10,818 nucleotides of DNA from an uncultured Lachnospiraceae bacterium (GTDB lineage: Bacteria; Bacillota_A; Clostridia; Lachnospirales; Lachnospiraceae): the NCBI GenBank assembly GCA_910585355.1, contig CAJUDN010000078.1, positions 1 through 10,818 of the forward strand, given 5' to 3'. The stretch's first letter is position 1, and every line of letters begins with the position of its first letter. Shown here piece by piece: positions 1 through 4,998 of this stretch. A model generated the notes under the pieces. That model ran no database searches. It was not told the origin of the DNA and saw nothing but the letters and a program-made list of their open reading frames with translations. A program made the position numbers and the translations under genes.

Positions 1-33
1 TGACTGGAGTTCAGACGTGTGCTCTTCCGATCT
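1..33. other. Illumina TruSeq adapter contamination
   Basis: The first 33 bases match the TruSeq Read 2/index adapter. They begin TGACTGGAGTTCAGACGTGT and end GCTCTTCCGATCT; read on the minus strand this is the standard adapter starting AGATCGGAAGAGC and running through ACACGTCTGAACTCCAGTCA. It is a library artefact joined to the genomic sequence by reads that ran past their insert, so the contig probably ends here. Genomic sequence can start no earlier than base 34. The 23 bases from 34 to 56, before the terminator T-run, show no recognisable feature and may be genomic or also artefactual. Confidence 0.97.
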
Positions 34-56
34 AGTGGTGCTACGTTTCGTACTAC

Positions 57-90
57 AAAAATGGCATAAACAAAAAACGTTTATGCCATT
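57..90 (-). terminator. Rho-independent terminator of the operon
   Basis: Bases 60-71 (AATGGCATAAAC) and 79-90 (GTTTATGCCATT) form a perfect 12-bp stem around a 7-base loop. On the minus strand the stem is followed at once by five T residues (61-57, overlapping the stem base). This is a textbook intrinsic terminator. It lies 27 bp beyond the stop codon of the last gene (118-537), so it closes the whole minus-strand gene run. Confidence 0.9.
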
Positions 91-117
91 CGTATCCACA
101 TTATAAGGAGCGGTCAT

Positions 118-537
118 TTATAAGGCAACCAGAACCATACTCTTTAAAGAATCCGGAAGCTCTTCTCCATCTAAGGAAACGCTTAATACAAAGTTTACAT
201 GATACTTTGCGCTTACCTGCTCCAACTCGGCGATTGTTGCACAGATATCTTCTCCCTCAAGGCTGGAAAGCTTTAAGAAGCTGTCAAGATACATAACTTC
301 CAGATCATGATCCTGGGAAATAATTCCACAAATAAAACCAATAAAGCCCTCAGAGCTATGTATGGGGAATTCAGCCACATTGATTAAACGGATTTTATTA
401 CTGAGCTCATACATGTGCTTAGAGCTTTTATCTAAATAAACGATAGAACCCTTGGATTCTTTGATAGCAGCGTTTGCCATATCCAGTAAGTATTTTGTTT
501 TTCCTTTTCCTTTTTTACCAGCGATAATCTGCACCAT
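118..537 (-). CDS. Small P-loop NTPase-like protein of unknown function
   Basis: This 139-residue protein has a Walker A loop at its extreme N-terminus (GKKGKGKT, residues 7-14) and a Walker B-like hydrophobic strand ending in Asp (VMYLD, 81-85). It therefore probably binds ATP or GTP. A later hydrophobic strand (NFVLSVS, 115-121) fits a further core beta strand of a P-loop fold. There is no signal peptide or membrane segment, so it should be cytoplasmic. I do not recognise a named family; similar short proteins are sometimes labelled generically as ATPases. The ATG start is supported by GGAGGAG at 544-550. It is the last gene before the terminator and lies 90 bp after the carboxypeptidase gene, with a possible promoter of its own. 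Its base composition looks more AT-rich than the genes upstream. A role in wall growth or division is only guilt by association. Confidence 0.85.
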   Translation of the reverse strand: MVQIIAGKKGKGKTKYLLDMANAAIKESKGSIVYLDKSSKHMYELSNKIRLINVAEFPIHSSEGFIGFICGIISQDHDLEVMYLDSFLKLSSLEGEDICATIAELEQVSAKYHVNFVLSVSLDGEELPDSLKSMVLVAL

Positions 538-595
538 AATGATCTCCTCCTTGGATTTATATAATTTGTATAAAAAATCGTATGTTTATGATATG

Positions 596-624
596 AGTAT
601 AGACTATTTGCTAAAAAAAAGCAA
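596..624 (-). promoter_or_regulatory. Possible promoter for the small P-loop NTPase gene
   Basis: On the minus strand a good -10 hexamer TATACT (596-601) lies 17 bp after a weak -35 TTGCTT (619-624). It sits in the 90-bp gap between the carboxypeptidase stop and the NTPase start, about 60 bp before the ATG. The -35 is poor (3 of 6 bases), so this is tentative; the gene may simply be read through from upstream. Confidence 0.3.
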
Positions 625-627
625 CAT

Positions 628-1608
628 CTATTTGACAATTTTAGTAATTATCTTTGTCATATCCTCATAAAGAGCATTTCTGCTGTCTGCATCCATGATA
701 ACAGAGGCAAATTCTTTCCCGTCTTCTGTCCGGCTTCCCATGATCAAACAGTACCCGGCAGCCATTGTTGTACCTGTTTTTCCGCCAAAAACCGTAAGGC
801 CCTCCGGGGTTCCTTTTTTGCCGTTCATATAGTAATTGCCCACCGTCCATGTGGATGTTTTCTCTGCTCCCTCTCCATCTTTGTATATGGCCGTATGGGC
901 GCCTGCTCCGATTATCGTCCGGAACTCATCATAGGTTAAGGCTTCATGAAACATCAGATAAAGATCGTAGGCGGTTGTATAATGATCCGGATCCGTCAAA
1001 CCGTTGGCATTGGCAAAATGGGTTCCCGTGGCCCCAAGCCTGGCCGCCTCCTCATTCATCATATCCACAAAGCCCTGAATGGATCCGCCCACATGAACGG
1101 CTATGGCGTTTGCAGCGTCATTTCCCGACGGAATCAAAAGACCATATAAAAGGTCTTCCAGGGAAATCACGTCTTTCGGCTTAATCCCCGCCATGGAAGA
1201 ACCGGCTTCCGTAATTACAACATCATCCGTCACCGTCACCAGGTCAGAAAGCGTACCATATTTTAAGGCCACAATGGCCGTCATAACCTTGGTAGTGCTG
1301 GCCGGATTCATCCGTTCAAATACGTTTCTGGAAAACAGCGCCTCTCCCCCGTCAAGACCGAAAACGGCAGCGGCCTGAGCTGTTAATTCCGTCCCGTCAT
1401 CCTGAGAATCATCCGTCACCGAAAGATCTGCGGCAAATGGCTCAAAAAAAACATTTTCCTGTTTTTCCTCAAACGAATGCATACGGCTTTCAAAAGAATA
1501 GGCGTGTTCCAATTCAGCGGTCCGCCCGCACCCCGCCAGAAAGAAGGCGGCCGTAAGAGCCCCCAAAACAGTCCGTATGGGTAAACTTATTTGTACATTT
1601 CTCTCCAT
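628..1608 (-). CDS. D-alanyl-D-alanine carboxypeptidase (S11, DacF/DacA family), lipoprotein
   Basis: This penicillin-binding DD-carboxypeptidase removes the terminal D-Ala from peptidoglycan pentapeptides on the outer face of the membrane, which limits cross-linking. All three active-site motifs are present: STTK with nucleophile Ser104 and Lys107, SGN at 161-163, and KTGT at 277-280. The N-terminus is hydrophobic and ends in a lipobox LAGC with Cys27, so the mature protein is probably lipid-anchored. At 326 residues it stops soon after the catalytic domain. Many family members run to about 380-440 residues with a C-terminal beta domain and membrane anchor; here the N-terminal lipid would replace that anchor. 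The ATG start overlaps the mgsA end by 22 bp and has GGAG at 1616-1619. The neighbouring rodA, mrdA and mreCD fit a role in wall maturation. I give no dacF symbol, since paralogues are common in spore formers. Confidence 0.93.
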   Translation of the reverse strand: MERNVQISLPIRTVLGALTAAFFLAGCGRTAELEHAYSFESRMHSFEEKQENVFFEPFAADLSVTDDSQDDGTELTAQAAAVFGLDGGEALFSRNVFERMNPASTTKVMTAIVALKYGTLSDLVTVTDDVVITEAGSSMAGIKPKDVISLEDLLYGLLIPSGNDAANAIAVHVGGSIQGFVDMMNEEAARLGATGTHFANANGLTDPDHYTTAYDLYLMFHEALTYDEFRTIIGAGAHTAIYKDGEGAEKTSTWTVGNYYMNGKKGTPEGLTVFGGKTGTTMAAGYCLIMGSRTEDGKEFASVIMDADSRNALYEDMTKIITKIVK

Positions 1609-1982
1609 TCCATATCTCCACGGTCCAATGCTTTAATCAGAAGTTCCGCCGTTGCCAGATTGGTGGCAAGGGGGACATTATGAATATCACAGAGTTTTAC
1701 TGCTTTATTGACATCCGGCTCATGGGATTTCGGGGACAAAGGGTCCCTTAAAAAAATAACAAGATCAATATCATTGCTTTCAATCTGGGCTCCCATCTGC
1801 TGTTCGCCTCCCAGATGTCCCGGCAGAAATTTATGAATTGACAAATTTGTAACTTCTTCAATGAGCTTTCCTGTGGTTCCTGTGGCATAAAGCGTATGTT
1901 TACATAAAATGCCCTTGTAGGCAATGCAAAAATTCTGCATCAGTTTTTTCTTGGAGTCATGTGCAATCAGTCCAACATTCAT
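1587..1982 (-). CDS. mgsA: Methylglyoxal synthase
   Basis: MgsA converts dihydroxyacetone phosphate to methylglyoxal and phosphate, a cytoplasmic bypass of lower glycolysis that frees phosphate when sugar phosphates build up. The 131-residue length is close to that of the Bacillus enzyme. Family motifs are clear: HDSKK (8-12), the phosphate-binding ATGTTG (33-38), GGEQQ (58-62), the FLRDP segment (77-81), HEPD (87-90) and ATNLATAE (106-113). The family normally has GGDQQ, whose Asp (Asp71 in E. coli) is taken as the catalytic base; here it is Glu60 (codon 1803-1805). The second conserved acid, Asp101 in E. coli, is kept as Asp90. The ATG has a strong AGGAGG at 1991-1996 that overlaps the rodA stop codon, 12 bp away, so the two are probably translationally linked. 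Why this enzyme lies in a wall-growth operon is unclear. Confidence 0.95.
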   Translation of the reverse strand: MNVGLIAHDSKKKLMQNFCIAYKGILCKHTLYATGTTGKLIEEVTNLSIHKFLPGHLGGEQQMGAQIESNDIDLVIFLRDPLSPKSHEPDVNKAVKLCDIHNVPLATNLATAELLIKALDRGDMEWREMYK

Positions 1983-1994
1983 AAGCGTTCCCTC

Positions 1995-3131
1995 CTAAAA
2001 TTCCGGTTTCATTTGCTGAAGTCCCACATTCAAAATAATACCTGTCCCTATATATAGACTCACCAGAGAGCTTACACCATAGCTGATAAAGGGCAGTGGA
2101 AGTCCGGTGTTGGGAAAAACCCCGGTGGCAACGGCAATGTTCGTAAAGGCCTGAAAGCCCACAAGCGCCGCCATACCTGTACAAAGAAGCTTTCCCGAAA
2201 GGTCTCCTGCCCGTCCTGCCATTCGCAGACATTCAAAAATAAATATCAGAAATAAGCCGAGAACAATCATACCTCCCACAAAGCCCAGCTCTTCCCCGAT
2301 GACGGAAAAAATAAAATCCGTATGATCCTCTGATAAGAAATTTCCATTTTTAACAGAAATGGCCGTATCGTTAAAAAGACCTTTTCCATAAAGCATTCCG
2401 GAGCCAATGGCCATTTTGGAATTATCCTGCTGCAGGTTCAGTCCCGCATACTGCTCCATTTCCGGATTGAAAAAAGCAAGAACCCGGTTTACCTGATACG
2501 GTTCCAGAAAAGGCACCAGATCAAGCCGTGCCAGATACAAAATGAGCGCCAGCATGGGAACTGTCACAGCCAAAGCCCCGAAAATCCACTTGTAGCTGAT
2601 TCCCGATATGAAAATCAGACAGAGGATAAAAAACATAATTACAATGCTGGTGGAAAGATCCGGCTGCCTCATAATGAGAAGCAGAGGAACCGCCGCAAAA
2701 ACCCCCAGCATAATTAAAGTCGACGGCTGATTGATCTTTTCCTGGTTTTTCTGCAGATACCAGGAAAAGAAAAGAATCATGCCGATTTTAACAAATTCAG
2801 ACGGCTGGAACCGCCCAATCACCGGAAGATCAATCCATCGTCTGGAACCGGCCCCAAAGCCGCCGAGCTGTCCGGCCAGAATAACCGCCAGAAGAATGCC
2901 GATGCATCCCAGATAAATCACTCCGGATAACTTCATCCAGAAACGATAGTTAATAAGAGAAAGAATAATCGCCACCAGAACCCCGCCGAACAGGCCGATG
3001 AGCTGGCGGTTGATATAGCTTTTATCTCCGGCCACTGCGCTGTTGATGACCAGAATCCCGATAAAATTCAGGAACAGTACGCAGATCAGCAGCCGGAAAT
3101 TAAAGTTTCTGAAGTTGTACTCTGAAAACAT
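1995..3131 (-). CDS. rodA: Rod shape-determining protein RodA (SEDS peptidoglycan glycosyltransferase)
   Basis: RodA polymerises lipid II into glycan strands in the membrane, working with a class B PBP such as the PBP2 encoded upstream. The 378-residue protein is very hydrophobic, with about ten membrane segments. It carries SEDS signatures: FQPSEF (108-113), RQPDLSTS (155-162), the extracellular HTDFIF stretch (270-275) with the conserved acid implicated in catalysis, and GLPLPFISYG (343-352). The ATG overlaps the minE stop by one base (TAATG), typical of coupled translation; an upstream AAGGGGA is a modest ribosome site. FtsW and SpoVE are paralogues of similar sequence. The elongation-type context (mreCD, mrdA) and the length favour RodA over FtsW. 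Confidence 0.92.
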   Translation of the reverse strand: MFSEYNFRNFNFRLLICVLFLNFIGILVINSAVAGDKSYINRQLIGLFGGVLVAIILSLINYRFWMKLSGVIYLGCIGILLAVILAGQLGGFGAGSRRWIDLPVIGRFQPSEFVKIGMILFFSWYLQKNQEKINQPSTLIMLGVFAAVPLLLIMRQPDLSTSIVIMFFILCLIFISGISYKWIFGALAVTVPMLALILYLARLDLVPFLEPYQVNRVLAFFNPEMEQYAGLNLQQDNSKMAIGSGMLYGKGLFNDTAISVKNGNFLSEDHTDFIFSVIGEELGFVGGMIVLGLFLIFIFECLRMAGRAGDLSGKLLCTGMAALVGFQAFTNIAVATGVFPNTGLPLPFISYGVSSLVSLYIGTGIILNVGLQQMKPEF

Positions 3132-3415
3132 TATAGATAAGTCCCCTTGGTAAGTAAAACACGGATGGGGATACTGGCATACAAAATCGGAAGGCGTTCG
3201 GAAACATCCTTATCTTCTACCTGAGTGATCTTGATTTCCAGCCCATTCGTATCGATTTCCATGTATTTTGATATCGCTTTTATCATATCGTCCTTAATCA
3301 TTTCCAGTATTTCCGGTGTACATCCGGCTCTGTCTGAAATAAGCAGAAACTGGAGCCGTTTCTTGGCGATGGTTCCGGAATTTCTCCTGGTCAGGATTTC
3401 AAAGAGATTCACCAT
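3131..3415 (-). CDS. minE: Cell division topological specificity factor MinE
   Basis: MinE stimulates the ATPase of membrane-bound MinD and drives it off the membrane, giving pole-to-pole oscillation that restricts MinC inhibition to the poles. The 94-residue length suits the family (E. coli 88). The N-terminal segment has the typical AKKRLQFLLISDR pattern (17-29), which carries the MinD-contact helix/strand, followed by the dimerisation domain with a helix ending ISKYMEID (48-55) and a strand LEIKITQVED (59-68). The first residues (MVNLFEILTRR) form an amphipathic membrane-targeting stretch. The start lies 2 bp beyond the minD stop. The presence of MinE separates this cluster from the Bacillus subtilis arrangement, which uses DivIVA/MinJ instead. 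Confidence 0.95.
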   Translation of the reverse strand: MVNLFEILTRRNSGTIAKKRLQFLLISDRAGCTPEILEMIKDDMIKAISKYMEIDTNGLEIKITQVEDKDVSERLPILYASIPIRVLLTKGTYL

Positions 3416-3417
3416 GC

Positions 3418-4209
3418 TTATGCCCGCTTCAAAAGGCCGGCAACTCTTGTTAGGAATCCCCTGCTCCTCTCAAGATCCATTAAGGGTACCTCCTGACCAA
3501 GCACCCGTTTACAGATATTGAGGTAAGCCTGTCCGGCAAAGGAATTCATTCCCACAAGCGGTTCTCCCTGATTGGTGGAAATGACAATTTCCTCATCGTC
3601 GGGAATTGCCCCAAGTATCGGAATTCCCAGGATATCCGTCACATCTTCAATGGACATCATATCCCCCCGGCGGACCATGTCCATCCGGATTCTGTTGACA
3701 ATCAGTTCGGCTTTTGTAATTTCATTGGCCTCCAGAAGCCCTACGATCCGATCCGCATCGCGGATGGCGGAAACCTCAGGAGTGGTGACCACAAAGGCTC
3801 TGTCCGCCCCGGCAATGGCATTTTTAAAGCCCTGCTCGATTCCGGCCGGACAGTCCAGTAAAACGTAGTCAAAGTCTTCTCTCAAATCGTCCACCAGCTT
3901 TTTCATCTGTCCCGGAGACACCGAAGACTTGTCCCTGGTCTGGGCGGACGGCAGTAGAAACAGGTTGGGATATCTTTTGTCTTTTATAAGGGCTTGCTTC
4001 ATACGGCAGTTTCCCTCTACTACGTCCACCAGATTGTAGACGATGCGGTTTTCCAGGCCCATAACCACGTCCAGGTTCCGAAGTCCAATATCAGTATCAA
4101 TCAGAACTACTTTTTCTCCCAGCATGGCGAGACCGGTTCCGACATTCGCAGAGGTTGTCGTCTTGCCTACACCCCCTTTACCGGATGTAATCACAATGAC
4201 TTCACTCAT
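3418..4209 (-). CDS. minD: Septum site-determining ATPase MinD
   Basis: MinD is a ParA/MinD-type ATPase that dimerises with ATP on the inner face of the membrane and recruits MinC. The 263-residue protein has the deviant Walker A motif KGGVGKTT (11-18), the DTDIGLRNLD segment (38-47) and a Walker B-type LLDCPAG (117-123). The C-terminus ends in an amphipathic membrane-targeting helix rich in Arg and Leu (about 250-262: SRGFLTRVAGLLK). The ATG is preceded by a strong AGGAGG at 4218-4223. It is followed after 2 bp by minE, so MinD and MinE should be made together, while a 108-bp gap with a possible promoter separates it from minC. Confidence 0.97.
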   Translation of the reverse strand: MSEVIVITSGKGGVGKTTTSANVGTGLAMLGEKVVLIDTDIGLRNLDVVMGLENRIVYNLVDVVEGNCRMKQALIKDKRYPNLFLLPSAQTRDKSSVSPGQMKKLVDDLREDFDYVLLDCPAGIEQGFKNAIAGADRAFVVTTPEVSAIRDADRIVGLLEANEITKAELIVNRIRMDMVRRGDMMSIEDVTDILGIPILGAIPDDEEIVISTNQGEPLVGMNSFAGQAYLNICKRVLGQEVPLMDLERSRGFLTRVAGLLKRA

Positions 4210-4285
4210 AAGAATATCCTCCTGTATTCAGTTGTCTTTTGGCGTAATACGCCGGGGAGCATGGATAACACTCTCCCGCCTTTCT

Positions 4286-4314
4286 ATTCTACATGAAAAG
4301 CAGAAAATTTTCCA
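4286..4314 (-). promoter_or_regulatory. Possible internal promoter ahead of minD
   Basis: On the minus strand TGGAAA (4309-4314, 4 of 6 -35 bases) and TAGAAT (4286-4291, 5 of 6 -10 bases) are 17 bp apart. They lie just after the minC stop in the 108-bp minC-minD gap, the longest gap between radC and the carboxypeptidase gene. Such a promoter would let minD, minE, rodA and later genes be expressed apart from mreC-minC. The leader then holds two small inverted repeats: GGGAG/CTCCC with a 13-base loop (4254-4277) and GGCGT/ACGCC (4241-4253). Neither is followed by a T-run. Confidence 0.35.
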
Positions 4315-4317
4315 GTG

Positions 4318-4983
4318 TTAAATAAAATTTAATGCACTTAAAAAGCTTTTTTTTATGGGTTCGGCACAAATTCGCCCGCTTTCTACAAGAATCATCATGG
4401 GTCCCCGCCCCAGGACCCGCCCCTTCTCTGCCTTCTGAAAGGTCAGATCGGAAATTTTTACCTGGGAGGGCGCCATCTCAAAGGCCACCACCACCGAATT
4501 TAAATTTCCGGAAATTCCGGCACATACGGAGCCCCTAAGGCTTCCAAGAACAATCACATTCCCCCTGGCCATAACCTTCGCACCTTTCTCCACATCACCG
4601 ATAATCACGATGCTGGCCTCCGATTCCAGAACATCCCCAGCTCTTAAATTTCCCTTATAGAACTGCCCTGTGTTGGAGGACAGCTCCATAAGTTTTTCGT
4701 TTAAAGCCTTCTCACACCGTTCGATACGATTGGCATCGGAATCAATGAGGCAGAGAATTTCAATGTCAGAATTCTCAGTAATGGTATTTACAATGGCAAA
4801 TTCCTCTTCCGCCGTCAGTTCTCTTCCCTCCAGGGTCAGAGTCATCTGTGCAAACCCCCAGAATCTGGCAGTTTCCCGGAATTTCTTTTTTACTGCGTCC
4901 AGAAGCTCTTCAAAGGCAAGCTCCGGATCCAGATATACAATCATTCCGGCTTTATTCCCCTTTATTACAACGGCATTTCGCAT
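4318..4983 (-). CDS. minC: Septum site-determining protein MinC
   Basis: MinC is the FtsZ polymerisation inhibitor of the Min system, acting at the membrane when bound to MinD. The 221-residue protein has the two-domain layout of the family. An N-terminal FtsZ-inhibiting domain covers about 1-100. The C-terminal beta-helix begins near 107 and contains the characteristic GDVEKGAKVMARGNVIVLG (129-147) and GSLRGSVCAGISGN (147-160) repeats that form the dimer and MinD-binding faces. The start lies 15 bp after the PBP2 stop, with a G-rich but imperfect ribosome site (AAAGGGGGC). Its place directly after the elongation genes means division-site control and side-wall growth share a transcript. Confidence 0.94.
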   Translation of the reverse strand: MRNAVVIKGNKAGMIVYLDPELAFEELLDAVKKKFRETARFWGFAQMTLTLEGRELTAEEEFAIVNTITENSDIEILCLIDSDANRIERCEKALNEKLMELSSNTGQFYKGNLRAGDVLESEASIVIIGDVEKGAKVMARGNVIVLGSLRGSVCAGISGNLNSVVVAFEMAPSQVKISDLTFQKAEKGRVLGRGPMMILVESGRICAEPIKKSFLSALNFI

Positions 4984-4998
4984 AAAAGAAGCCCCCTT

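Noticed and set aside
849..1184. Plus-strand frame of 111 codons inside the carboxypeptidase gene
   Set aside because: It is a shadow of a gene with complete catalytic motifs and has an unlikely composition rich in Arg, His, Pro and Trp.
4241..4253. GGCGTAATACGCC hairpin as a terminator between minC and minD
   Set aside because: The stem is short and is followed by A residues, not T residues, on the minus strand.
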